A stretch of 38,645 bases of DNA from Faecalibacterium gallinarum (GCF_022180365.1 NZ_BQKV01000080.1:1-38645); one strand, 5' to 3'; positions 31,471 to 38,526 are shown, counted from the first letter of the stretch. Translations and numbers: made by a program. Notes: generated from the sequence alone by a model not told the origin.

Positions 31471-31773
31471 ATGGTCAAACATATCATTCTCTGGACGCTG
31501 AAAGACAGCCTTTCGGCGGAGGAAAAAGAGACGGTCAAAGCAGGGATCAAAGCCGGCCTGGAGGGTCTGGCGGGCCAGATCCCGGGCCTTCTGGAGATCC
31601 GGGTCCAGACCGGCCGTCTGCCCAGCTCCAACGCCGACCTGATGCTGGATTCCACCTTTGTGGACGCCGCCGCCCTGGCGGGGTACAGCACCCATCCGCT
31701 CCATGTGGCGGTGGCGGACGGCAAGGTGCGGCCCTATACCGCCCAGCGGGTCTGCCTGGATTTCGAGGTGTAA
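31471..31773 (+). CDS. Dabb (stress-responsive A/B barrel) domain protein
   Basis: Protein of 100 residues with the Dabb opening MVKHIILWTLKDSLSAEEKETVKAGIKAGLEGL and the later DLMLDSTFVDAAALAGYSTHPLHVAVADGKVRPYTAQR. The dimeric ferredoxin-like fold has no assigned reaction. AAGGAGG lies before the ATG. A TATAAT box at 31415-31420, with a poor -35, could start transcription. It is followed 9 nt later by a small membrane protein gene. Confidence 0.85.
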   Translation: MVKHIILWTLKDSLSAEEKETVKAGIKAGLEGLAGQIPGLLEIRVQTGRLPSSNADLMLDSTFVDAAALAGYSTHPLHVAVADGKVRPYTAQRVCLDFEV

Positions 31774-31782
31774 GCAAAGAGG

Positions 31783-31944
31783 ATGGAAGAAATTACAGTC
31801 AAAAAGACGGTAAAATCGGGCATCACCTTCGGCAGCGCCCTGGCCATGGTCATCAGCTACACGACCTGGCATTCGGTGGGCTGGGCGATTTTTCACGGCC
31901 TGCTCAGCTGGGTGTATGTGGTCTATTTTGTCCTGCGCTATTGA
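31783..31944 (+). CDS. small membrane protein, 53 residues
   Basis: A short gene just after the Dabb gene encodes MEEITVKKTVKSGITFGSAL followed by one long hydrophobic stretch, probably two closely packed helices (ALAMVISYTTWHS and GWAIFHGLLSWVYVVYFVL), ending LRY. Codon use is like its neighbours and the frame is clean. The purine stretch AAAGAGG sits unusually close to the ATG, so expression may depend on coupling to the Dabb gene. Small proteins of this look are common in clostridia; the function is unknown. Confidence 0.65.
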   Translation: MEEITVKKTVKSGITFGSALAMVISYTTWHSVGWAIFHGLLSWVYVVYFVLRY

Positions 31945-32052
31945 GCCGGGGTGGCCGGCCCGTTCTGCCAAAACTGTCCGCAATAAAAAACAACTCACCC
32001 AAAAAGATGCGCTGTGGCGAGTATTAGCAAAAAATTGTCAAAATCAGGCAAA

Positions 32053-32072
32053 TCTTAAGATTTCTTAAAATT
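32053..32072 (+). promoter_or_regulatory. tandem 10-bp repeat upstream of the second reductase
   Basis: TCTTAAGATT and TCTTAAAATT follow each other with a 10-bp period and end 4 nt before the -35 box. The stretch also reads as an inverted repeat: GGCAAAT (32047-32053) with ATTTGCC (32070-32076), and TTAAG with CTTAA inside. The CTTAA core and 10-bp period match the repeat at 20749-20768. Confidence 0.6.
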
Positions 32073-32076
32073 TGCC

Positions 32077-32105
32077 TTGCGGAATGTGTGCGCGTCTGTT
32101 ATAAT
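32077..32105 (+). promoter_or_regulatory. promoter of the second reductase gene
   Basis: TTGCGG (32077-32082) and TATAAT (32100-32105) are 17 nt apart, directly after the tandem repeat. Confidence 0.75.
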
Positions 32106-32161
32106 GCCACGAGGTGGAAACACCCAAAGAGGAAGGACAACACACAAAAAGGAGAAACATC

Positions 32162-33901
32162 ATGAGAAAAATGTCCAAAGTCCTGGCATTGACGCTCTCC
32201 GCCAGCATGCTGCTGTCTCTGGCAGCCTGCGGTGGTTCCGGCGCTTCCAGCAGCACCGCCAGCTCGGCGGCATCTGCCCCGGCAGAGGCCGTCAGCGGCA
32301 GCTTTGAGGGCACCGCCACCAGCTACGACCGTGAGCTGACCGTCACCGTCACCTTCGACGCCGGCAAGATCACCGACATCGAGCTGGGCGAGAACCACGA
32401 TACCTCGGCTGTCATCAGCCGTGCGTTCCCTGTGCTGGAGGAGCGGATCGTCGCCGCCGGCACCCCCGTGGTTGACTCGGTTACCGGCGCCACCTTCTCC
32501 AGCTTCGGCGTGAAGGCCGCGGTGGCCGACGCCATGGCCAAGGCCGGCCTGGAGGCTCCGAAGATTACCTTCGCCACCAACTCCGGCGTGGAGTACCCCG
32601 CCACCACCCTCGAGGACGCCGAGTGTGACATCGTGGTCATCGGCGGCGGCCCCGCTGGTCTGGCAGCTGCTGTGGTGGCCAAGCAGACCAACCCCGACCT
32701 GAACGTCATCGTGGTGGAAAAGCTGGATATCCTGGGCGGCAACGGCAAGCTGGACATGAACTTCTACGATCTGTTCGGCTCCAAGGCACAGGAAGAGGCC
32801 GGCATCGAGTACACCGTTGAGGACTTCATCAACGACTATGCCGACAACGGCGACACCCCCGAGCGGGTCAAGGTCTGGGCCGAGGAAGAGTTCACCACCG
32901 ACGCCTGGCTGCGTGAGATGGGCACCGAGCTGAACTACACCTACGGCATGGGCAACCACATGGTGGACGCTGACACCTACGCCGGCGAGACCATCATGGA
33001 CAACATGGAGAAGACCGCCTACGAGCTGGGCGTGGATATCCGCACCGGCACCGCCGGCATGGACTTTGTCTGGGACGGCGACCGGGTTGCCGGTGTGGCC
33101 GTCCAGACCAACCACAACGAGAGCTACAACATCCTGGCCAAAAAGACCATCGTTGCCACCGGCGGCTTCTGCAGCAACCCTGAGCTGCTGGCCGAGTACG
33201 CCCCCGGCTACGAGGTGATGACCACCTCCAACATGATGGGCACCACCGGCGACTTCGTCAAGGTCTTTGAAGAGGACGGCATGATGCTCCAGAACATGGA
33301 CACCGTCCGCGCCTTCCCCTACATCCTCAAGACCCGCCGCGACCTGACCTCTTCCGGCCAGGCCTTCGTGCTGGTCAACGGCAGCGGCGAGCGCTTCCTG
33401 AACGAGGTGAGCACTGCCGGCCTCGAGCTGGGCACCAAGATCCTGGCCGAGGACACCGCCTGGATGGTGATTGACTCCAAGGGCCTGGAGACCGACGGCC
33501 GCCTGCGCAAGCAGACCAAGGCTGGCTACTGGCTGGAGGCTGACTCCATCGAGGCTCTGGCCGAGCAGATGGGCGTGCCCGCCGAGGCGCTGCAGGCTTC
33601 CATCGACACCTACAACGCCGCTTTCAACGGCACCGCCGACGAGTTCGGCACCACCCCCAAGAACACCATCGACACCGGCAAGTTCTATGCTGTCCAGGTC
33701 CAGACCGCGAACCACATGACCAAGGGCGGCCTGGCCTGCAACGAGTACGCACAGGCTCTGTATGAGGACGGCTCCGTCGTCACCGACCTGTACGGCGCGG
33801 GCGAGGTGACCTACCAGTCCGGCGGCTACTCTCAGTCGGTCTGCTTCGGCAAGATCGCCGGCCGCAACGCTGCCAACGCCATCGCTGAGGCTGCGGAATA
33901 A
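32162..33901 (+). CDS. secreted FMN/FAD lipoprotein reductase, second copy
   Basis: Protein of 579 residues. The signal peptide ends in lipobox LAAC (Cys23). The FMN_bind domain (residues ~40-130) has TGAT at 108-111, the likely covalent FMN threonine being 111. The FAD domain has IGGGPAGLAA from residue 160, and VATGGFCSNPELL and YQSGGYSQSVCFGKIAGRNAANA near the end. It is shorter than the reductase at 20902 but has the same plan: electrons cross to FMN and FAD outside the membrane to reduce an organic acceptor. The start at 32162 follows AAAGGAGAAAC. Transcription seems monocistronic, with a terminator at 33960. Confidence 0.88.
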   Translation: MRKMSKVLALTLSASMLLSLAACGGSGASSSTASSAASAPAEAVSGSFEGTATSYDRELTVTVTFDAGKITDIELGENHDTSAVISRAFPVLEERIVAAGTPVVDSVTGATFSSFGVKAAVADAMAKAGLEAPKITFATNSGVEYPATTLEDAECDIVVIGGGPAGLAAAVVAKQTNPDLNVIVVEKLDILGGNGKLDMNFYDLFGSKAQEEAGIEYTVEDFINDYADNGDTPERVKVWAEEEFTTDAWLREMGTELNYTYGMGNHMVDADTYAGETIMDNMEKTAYELGVDIRTGTAGMDFVWDGDRVAGVAVQTNHNESYNILAKKTIVATGGFCSNPELLAEYAPGYEVMTTSNMMGTTGDFVKVFEEDGMMLQNMDTVRAFPYILKTRRDLTSSGQAFVLVNGSGERFLNEVSTAGLELGTKILAEDTAWMVIDSKGLETDGRLRKQTKAGYWLEADSIEALAEQMGVPAEALQASIDTYNAAFNGTADEFGTTPKNTIDTGKFYAVQVQTANHMTKGGLACNEYAQALYEDGSVVTDLYGAGEVTYQSGGYSQSVCFGKIAGRNAANAIAEAAE

Positions 33902-33959
33902 GAGATTTTGATATTCCCCTCTGCCCCTGGGGCAGTTATTTGCACACACAGAAACAGAA

Positions 33960-33992
33960 AAACCGGGCCCTGGAAACGGGGCCCGGTTTTTC
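33960..33992 (+). terminator. terminator after the second reductase
   Basis: AAACCGGGCCC (33960-33970) pairs with GGGCCCGGTTT (33979-33989), followed by more T residues. Confidence 0.9.
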
Positions 33993-34015
33993 TGTGCCAA
34001 AATGGGGGCGGGGCC

Positions 34016-34043
34016 TTGAAAATTTGAGTCAATCCGGTATCAT
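34016..34043 (+). promoter_or_regulatory. promoter of the tetR-ABC operon
   Basis: TTGAAA (34016-34021) and TATCAT (34038-34043) are 16 nt apart. Confidence 0.65.
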
Positions 34044-34056
34044 AAAAACAAACCCG

Positions 34057-34077
34057 ACCGGGCCAGTCAAACCCGGT
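34057..34077. promoter_or_regulatory. possible TetR operator
   Basis: ACCGGG (34057-34062) and CCCGGT (34072-34077) form an inverted repeat between the -10 box and the tetR ribosome site, suited to autorepression. Confidence 0.45.
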
Positions 34078-34094
34078 TAAAAAGGAGGTGCGGC

Positions 34095-34715
34095 ATGAAC
34101 CCACGGTTCAGGGAGCTGCCGGAAGAAAAACAGCTGCGGATCCTCAACGCGGCCATGGAGGTCTTCGCCCAGAACGACTACAAAAAAGCCTCCACCGATT
34201 TGATCGCGGCCAAGGCGGAAGTCTCGAAAGGGCTTTTGTTCTACTATTTCCGGAACAAAAAGGAACTGTATTTTTCGGTATATGAATACGCCATCGAGAC
34301 CGCGACCGCGTGTGTGGTGAGCGAAGAGCTGTTCCGAATCACCGACTTTTACGAGCTGCTGCTCCGGGCGGCGTCGGATAAAATCAAGCTGATGCAAAAA
34401 CACCCCTACATCATGGAGTTCTGCATCCGGGCCTATTACTCGGATAAGGAGGAGGTTTCCGGCGAGCTGAAAGTGTCTTTGAGCCAGGCTTCCGGCGAGA
34501 TTTACGGCAAATTCTTTTCGGGGATTGATTTGACCAAGTTCAAGCCCGGGGTGGACCCGGCCCAGATCTACCGGATGCTGGCCTGGATGACCGACGGCTA
34601 TCTCCACGACCGGCAGATGCAGGGGCTGCCCATCTGCGCCGAGGAGCTGGGGCGGGAGTTCCGCACCTGGGCGCAGCTGCTGAAAAAGAGCACTTACAAG
34701 GAGGAATACCAATGA
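34095..34715 (+). CDS. TetR/AcrR-family transcriptional regulator
   Basis: Regulator of 206 residues. The N-terminal TetR helix-turn-helix reads ILNAAMEVFAQNDYKKASTDLIAAKAEVSKGLLFYYFRNKKELY. The helical C-terminal part is a ligand/dimer domain with no clear subfamily. AAGGAGGT lies 7 nt before the ATG. Its stop overlaps the next start (ATGA), so it is the first gene of a regulator-ATPase-permease operon and probably represses it. Confidence 0.92.
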   Translation: MNPRFRELPEEKQLRILNAAMEVFAQNDYKKASTDLIAAKAEVSKGLLFYYFRNKKELYFSVYEYAIETATACVVSEELFRITDFYELLLRAASDKIKLMQKHPYIMEFCIRAYYSDKEEVSGELKVSLSQASGEIYGKFFSGIDLTKFKPGVDPAQIYRMLAWMTDGYLHDRQMQGLPICAEELGREFRTWAQLLKKSTYKEEYQ

Positions 34716-35527
34716 GCGTGATCTGTGTAGACCACCTCACCCGGGACTACGGGGGAGGCAAAGGGGTGTTTGACCTGGTTTTCTCGGTGGAAAAGGGGGA
34801 GGCCTTCGGATTTTTGGGGCCCAACGGCGCAGGCAAAACCACCACCATCCGCCACCTGATGGGCTTTTTGAAAGCACAGCAGGGCCAGTGCCGGATTGAT
34901 GGGCTGGACTGCTGGCGGGACAGCGACAAAATCCAGGCCCGGCTGGGATATGTCCCGGGGGAGATCAGCTTTTTCGGGGATATGACCGGCGCCGAGTATC
35001 TCCGGTTTATGGAGGGCTACCGCAAACTGGGGGCGGGCAACCGGAAAAAAGAACTGCTGGACTGGTTCGAGCTGGACCCCAGCGGCAAAATCAAAAAAAT
35101 GAGCAAAGGCATGAAACAGAAGCTGGGCCTGGTGGCCGCCATGATGCACGACCCGGAGATCCTGATTTTCGACGAGCCCACCAGCGGCCTGGACCCCCTG
35201 ATGCAGAGCCGCTTTGTGGAGCTGGTGGCGGCCGAAAAGCAGAAAGGGAAAACCATTCTGCTCTCCAGCCATATGTTCGAGGAGGTGGAGCGCACCTGCG
35301 ACCGGATCGGGATCATCCGGGCCGGGCGGCTGGCGGCGGTGGACTCGGTGGAAGCGCTGCGTCAGCGGCACATCCGGCGGTATACCGTCACCCTGGACAG
35401 CGTCCAGCAGGCCGAGGCCTTCGCCAAGGATTTCGACGGCCAGCAGGAGGGCTGCCGGGTCACGGTGGCCACCCGCCAGAGCCTGGAGGAAATTTTCATG
35501 AACTATTACGGAGGGCGTGGGGAATGA
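34712..35527 (+). CDS. ABC transporter ATP-binding protein
   Basis: ATPase of 271 residues with Walker A at 36-43 (GPNGAGKT), a signature-like MSKGMKQKLGL in place of LSGGQ, Walker B with ILIFDEPTSGLDP, and switch His in LLSSHMFEEVERTCDRIG. The modified signature is typical of BcrA/CcmA-type ATPases that work with ABC-2 permeases in drug or lantibiotic export. Both ends overlap neighbours by 4 bp (ATGA), so the three genes are translated together. Confidence 0.94.
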   Translation: MSVICVDHLTRDYGGGKGVFDLVFSVEKGEAFGFLGPNGAGKTTTIRHLMGFLKAQQGQCRIDGLDCWRDSDKIQARLGYVPGEISFFGDMTGAEYLRFMEGYRKLGAGNRKKELLDWFELDPSGKIKKMSKGMKQKLGLVAAMMHDPEILIFDEPTSGLDPLMQSRFVELVAAEKQKGKTILLSSHMFEEVERTCDRIGIIRAGRLAAVDSVEALRQRHIRRYTVTLDSVQQAEAFAKDFDGQQEGCRVTVATRQSLEEIFMNYYGGRGE

Positions 35528-36324
35528 TGAGCGGTGTACTTTATAAGCGGGAGATGAAAGCCAGCATCCGGCTGCTGGTGATCTTTGGGGCGGTTTTGAC
35601 CCTGTATGTCTCCATCATCATCAGTATGTACGACCCGGAGCTCTCGGCCCTGCTGGACAGCTATGTGGAATTGATGCCCGAGCTGATGGCAGCGGTGGGG
35701 ATGACCGCCGGGGCCACCACCCTCATCGGGTTTATGTGCTCGTACCTCTACGGATTTATCCTGCTGATCTTCCCCATGCTGTTCTGCATCCTGCGGGGCA
35801 ACGCCCTGGTGGCAAAGTATGTGGAGGATCACTCCATGGTCTCCCTGGTGGCGGCGCCGGTGAAGCGGCGGACCATCGCCCTGACCCAGATGCTGGTGCT
35901 GCTCACAGGCACCGTGATTCTGGTGGGGTACAGCACCATTCTGGAGCTGGTCTGCGGGGCCTGGTATTTCCCCGGTGAGCTGGATACCGCCCAGCTGCTG
36001 ACCCTCAACGGGGGGCTGCTCTGCCTCCATCTTCTGATCGGGGGAATCTGCTTTGCTGCCTCCTGCCTTGCGCCGGACACCAAATACAGCGTGGGCTTTG
36101 GGGCGGGGGTGCCCATCCTGATGTATGTGATCCAGATGCTGGCCAATATGGGCGGCAAGGTGGAAAACGCCAAGTACTTCACCTTCTTCACCCTCTTCGA
36201 CCCCGAGGGGCTGGTGGCCCGGGAGAGCGGTGCTCTGGCCGGGGCCGCCCTGCTGGGTCTGGGCGGTCTGGCTCTTTACGGTCTGGGGGCGGCGGCCTTT
36301 TGCCGGAAAGACCTGCACATTTAA
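35524..36324 (+). CDS. ABC-2-type transporter permease
   Basis: Membrane protein of 266 residues with about six helices: LVIFGAVLTLYVSIIISMY, TLIGFMCSYLYGFILLIFPMLFCIL, ALTQMLVLLTGTVILVGYSTILELV, LLCLHLLIGGICFAASCLA, VPILMYVIQMLANM and AALLGLGGLALYGLGAAAF. Together with the preceding ATPase it should form an exporter, possibly for a toxic peptide, drug or lipid. The stop at 36324 is followed by a ribosome site and a further start at 36339, the broken phosphatase gene. Confidence 0.9.
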   Translation: MMSGVLYKREMKASIRLLVIFGAVLTLYVSIIISMYDPELSALLDSYVELMPELMAAVGMTAGATTLIGFMCSYLYGFILLIFPMLFCILRGNALVAKYVEDHSMVSLVAAPVKRRTIALTQMLVLLTGTVILVGYSTILELVCGAWYFPGELDTAQLLTLNGGLLCLHLLIGGICFAASCLAPDTKYSVGFGAGVPILMYVIQMLANMGGKVENAKYFTFFTLFDPEGLVARESGALAGAALLGLGGLALYGLGAAAFCRKDLHI

Positions 36325-36338
36325 AGGGAGAGGATACC

Positions 36339-36464
36339 ATGACCAAAATTTTATTTATCTGCCACGGCAGTATCTTGAAAAGTCCCCAAAAAGCCAGTAA
36401 AATCAATGGCTCTGCGGAGCAAAAGGGCGCTTACTACACCATTTTTGAAAGCGCCTTGATGTGA
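36339..36464 (+). pseudogene. low-molecular-weight protein tyrosine phosphatase, truncated
   Basis: A gene starting MTKILFICHGSILKSPQ has the exact opening of LMW phosphatases (ILFICHGNICRSP), with the catalytic Cys kept but the P-loop changed: Asn to Ser, Cys to Leu, Arg to Lys. The frame then departs from the family and stops after 41 residues. GGGAGAGGATACC precedes the ATG. The change of sequence inside the P-loop codons marks the edge of foreign AT-richer DNA, so the gene was probably used as an integration site. It cannot encode an active phosphatase. Confidence 0.65.
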
Positions 36465-36489
36465 CAAGTTTTGATATATGAGAACGAAA

Positions 36490-36521
36490 GCGGCGATATT
36501 CCAGAGCAGGAGTATCGCCGC
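36490..36521. repeat. 9-bp perfect inverted repeat in the island edge
   Basis: GCGGCGATA (36490-36498) pairs with TATCGCCGC (36513-36521). No T run follows. The surrounding frame (ENESGDIPEQEYRRLLYVDK) looks like a scrap of a decayed gene. Confidence 0.45.
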
Positions 36522-36607
36522 TTGCTGTATGTAGATAAATATGTGCCTTGAGTAAATGCTCATGTGCTATAAAGTAACACACAAGAAATTGACAAGCGAC
36601 AGCCCCA

Positions 36608-36949
36608 CTATTTTGAGCTATCTCTATGGTTCTCGCCCCATACACATAACTGGTCTAATATTTCCATGAGCGACTGCCCTTTTTCCGATAAACTGTATTC
36701 AACTTTGGGCGGTATTTGAGGGTATTCTTTGCGGATTATGAGTTGGTCTTTCTCTAATTCCTTTAGAGAATTACTTAAAGTTTTGTGGGATATAGATTTG
36801 ATATATCGCTTCAACTCATTATATCGTACTACTTTAAATTCCATAAGGCAGTACAGGATTACCATTTTATATTTTCCGTTAATTAACGACAATGTATAAC
36901 TAAATCCGGTATCTTCAAAATTTGCATTTGCTATAAAATCTTTAAACAT
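36608..36949 (-). CDS. HxlR-family transcriptional regulator
   Basis: Winged-helix protein of 113 residues with the HxlR pattern: LSLINGKYKMVILYCLMEFKVVRYNELKRYIKSISHKTLSNSLKELEKDQLIIRKEYPQIPPKVEYSLSEKG in shortened form, i.e. GKYKMVIL, RYNELKR, SHKTLSNSLKEL and PKVEYSLSEKG. Such regulators often sense electrophiles or redox stress through a cysteine near the N-terminus; here the nearest is in YCLME. It is divergent from a flavodoxin-type reductase gene, with a palindrome between, so it probably controls that gene and itself. Confidence 0.9.
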   Translation of the reverse strand: MFKDFIANANFEDTGFSYTLSLINGKYKMVILYCLMEFKVVRYNELKRYIKSISHKTLSNSLKELEKDQLIIRKEYPQIPPKVEYSLSEKGQSLMEILDQLCVWGENHRDSSK

Positions 36950-36965
36950 AAATATAACTCTCCTT

Positions 36966-36980
36966 TTAGATAGTATCTAA
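36966..36980. promoter_or_regulatory. probable HxlR operator
   Basis: TTAGATA-G-TATCTAA is a palindrome with perfect 7-bp arms between hxlR and the flavoprotein gene, 15 nt upstream of the latter's -35 box. Confidence 0.65.
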
Positions 36981-36995
36981 CTAAAATGTGCGTAC

Positions 36996-37024
36996 TTTAT
37001 TTTACTTGTATGTGCTGCTATAAT
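36996..37024 (+). promoter_or_regulatory. promoter of the flavodoxin-family reductase gene
   Basis: TTTATT (36996-37001) and TATAAT (37019-37024) are 17 nt apart. Confidence 0.65.
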
Positions 37025-37054
37025 TATAACATAAATTTTGGAGGTGTATAGCTT

Positions 37055-37615
37055 ATGAGCAAAAAGATTTGTATTTTGAATGGGAGCCCACGCCCGAATG
37101 GAAATACTAAAGCCCTTATAACTCATTTCATAAAAGGAGCAGAAGCCACGGGAAATGAAGTTATATGTTTTGACTTGCAAAAAATGAACATTCATGGTTG
37201 CTTAGGTTGTTGTAATGGCGGCAAGGACACAGCAAGCCCGTGTGTTCAAAAAGACGATATGCAGAAGATTTATCCGGCCTACAAGGACGCAGATATTGTG
37301 GTTTTAGCTTCTCCTATGTATTACTGGGGAATTAGTGGTCAACTGAAATGTGCGTTCGACCGACTTTTCGCAGTTGCCGAACTGACCCCAAACTATGAAA
37401 ATCCTAAAAAGGATTGTATTCTACTTATGGCCGCCGAAGGTGATACAGAAAATAATTTCGCACCTGTCAAAGCATTTTATGAGGGGTTAACTTCTCATTT
37501 GGGCTGGAAGAATATTGGAATTGTATATGCTGGCGGCAATATGGACGCCGGAGCAATATTAAACAAGCCAAAGCAACTCGAAGAAGCAGAGGCATTAGGT
37601 AAATCTATTTCTTAA
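37055..37615 (+). CDS. flavodoxin-family NAD(P)H:FMN oxidoreductase
   Basis: Protein of 186 residues. It starts KKICILNGSPRPNGNTKALITHFIKGAE, the phosphate-binding loop of NADPH-dependent FMN reductases. HGCLGCCNGGKDTASPCVQKDDM carries cysteines that in iron-sulfur flavoproteins bind a cluster, although here the spacing is only partly that pattern. VVLASPMYYWGISGQLKCAFDRLF is the second FMN loop. It is likely an electron-transfer or quinone/nitro reductase. TTGGAGGTG precedes the ATG. It is AT-rich compared with the chromosome and divergent from hxlR, a pair often moved together. Confidence 0.9.
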   Translation: MSKKICILNGSPRPNGNTKALITHFIKGAEATGNEVICFDLQKMNIHGCLGCCNGGKDTASPCVQKDDMQKIYPAYKDADIVVLASPMYYWGISGQLKCAFDRLFAVAELTPNYENPKKDCILLMAAEGDTENNFAPVKAFYEGLTSHLGWKNIGIVYAGGNMDAGAILNKPKQLEEAEALGKSIS

Positions 37616-37622
37616 AGATTGA

Positions 37623-37719
37623 TAGCAAAGCCAGCCGAGCCAGTCAACGGTCAAGATGAACGGCGCGTACCGCGCCGCCGTTGACAGCCCCGCCCGCCTT
37701 TGCTGGTAGGCAATCAAGG
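37623..37719 (-). repeat. 97-bp structured element, copy 2 (inverted)
   Basis: Reverse-complement homologue of 12867-12963, equal in length. GTCAACGG (37643-37650) pairs with CCGTTGAC (37678-37685), enclosing CGGCGCG-TAC-CGCGCCG (37661-37677) and the bulge TCAAGATGAA. It lies between the flavoprotein gene and a sigma-like gene. Confidence 0.75.
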
Positions 37720-37775
37720 GGCGACAGCAAGGGGTGCTGCCGCCCCGCACTATTATTCAGAGAGGGGGAATTTCC

Positions 37776-38198
37776 ATGACCGAAGATGAAGCCTATAAAG
37801 TTCATATCCAGTACACCTTTAATGCCTTTTGCAAGATTGTCATTCGTCACGCAGCCATAGATAAAATTTTGAATCTGCGCCGGAGGTGGGAACGGGAAGT
37901 TTCCCTTGACTGTCTGATGAATGAGAAGTTTGTCCAGCTTGCCGAGCCGGAGCAGCTTGAAGAATATCTTTTTAACGCCTGCGGCCAGACCGCCGTTCTG
38001 TACCATGCGGAACTTGCCGCCGCCCTTGTCCGTTTGCCGGAGCAGACACAGGAAGAAATTTTCCGCTATTACTTCATGCACCAGCCGCAGCGAGTGATCG
38101 GCGTACATATCGGCCGGACACACAGCACAGCGGGGCGGCATATCCAGCTTGCCTTGCAGCGGTTACGGCGGCTCATGGAGGGAAAAGACCATGAGTAA
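37776..38198 (+). CDS. sigma-70 region 4-like protein of conjugative elements
   Basis: Protein of 140 residues. The C-terminal part has a region 4-type helix-turn-helix (VRLPEQTQEEIFRYYFMHQPQRVIGVHIGRTHSTAGRHIQLALQRLRRLM in outline: LPEQTQEEIFRYYF, VIGVHIGRTHSTAGRHIQ), as in the small sigma-like regulators of Tn916-type elements in Firmicutes. GAGGGGGAA precedes the ATG at 37776; the longer frame to 37734 lacks a site. It is probably a regulator of element transfer or excision genes. The next gene starts inside its last codons. Confidence 0.8.
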   Translation: MTEDEAYKVHIQYTFNAFCKIVIRHAAIDKILNLRRRWEREVSLDCLMNEKFVQLAEPEQLEEYLFNACGQTAVLYHAELAAALVRLPEQTQEEIFRYYFMHQPQRVIGVHIGRTHSTAGRHIQLALQRLRRLMEGKDHE

Positions 38199-38388
38199 AC
38201 TTCTCCCCTATGAAACAATCGTCAAAGCCCATGAGGGCGACCCCGACGCAATCGACACCGTTCTTTCCCACTACGCCGGATATATCCGCTATTGCTCCAA
38301 AGTACATGGGAAAGTCAACGCCGAGGTTGAGGAATATGTGAAGTAGAAGCTAATCGCCGCACTGTTCAAGTTTCGCTTTGACCGATAA
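38191..38388 (+). pseudogene. conjugative-element helix-turn-helix protein with amber stop
   Basis: The gene starts MSKLLPYETIVKAHEGDPDAI, the opening of the HTH (HTH_16-like) protein that usually follows the sigma-like gene in Firmicutes conjugative elements. After VNAEVEEYVK a TAG (38344-38346) interrupts it; the frame continues KLIAALFKFRFDR to TAA at 38386-38388. Homologues as I recall them read EEYVKQKLIAALFKFRF, so CAG to TAG is the likely change. It overlaps the preceding gene by 8 bp. The shortened 51-residue product would lack the end. Confidence 0.65.
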
Positions 38389-38448
38389 GCAAAGAACAAA
38401 CACCGGCTTCCATTAGCGATTTTCCCCAGCAAGTTTACAATTCATCTA

Positions 38449-38477
38449 TTCCCATAAGTAAGCGGTCATAGTATAAT
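38449..38477 (+). promoter_or_regulatory. possible promoter of the last gene
   Basis: TTCCCA (38449-38454) and TATAAT (38472-38477) are 17 nt apart, about 50 nt before the start at 38527. The -35 box is poor. Confidence 0.5.
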
Positions 38478-38526
38478 AAAGCCATCGACAAATATTAATT
38501 TGAAAAATTAAAAGAGGACTAAGTTT

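Noticed and set aside
12867-37719. Composite transposon bounded by the two inverted 97-bp copies
   Set aside because: The intervening 25 kb contains core genes (pro operon) and a complete element with its own ends. The copies differ by about 11% and show no target duplication, so two independent mobile regions sharing a conserved motif is simpler.
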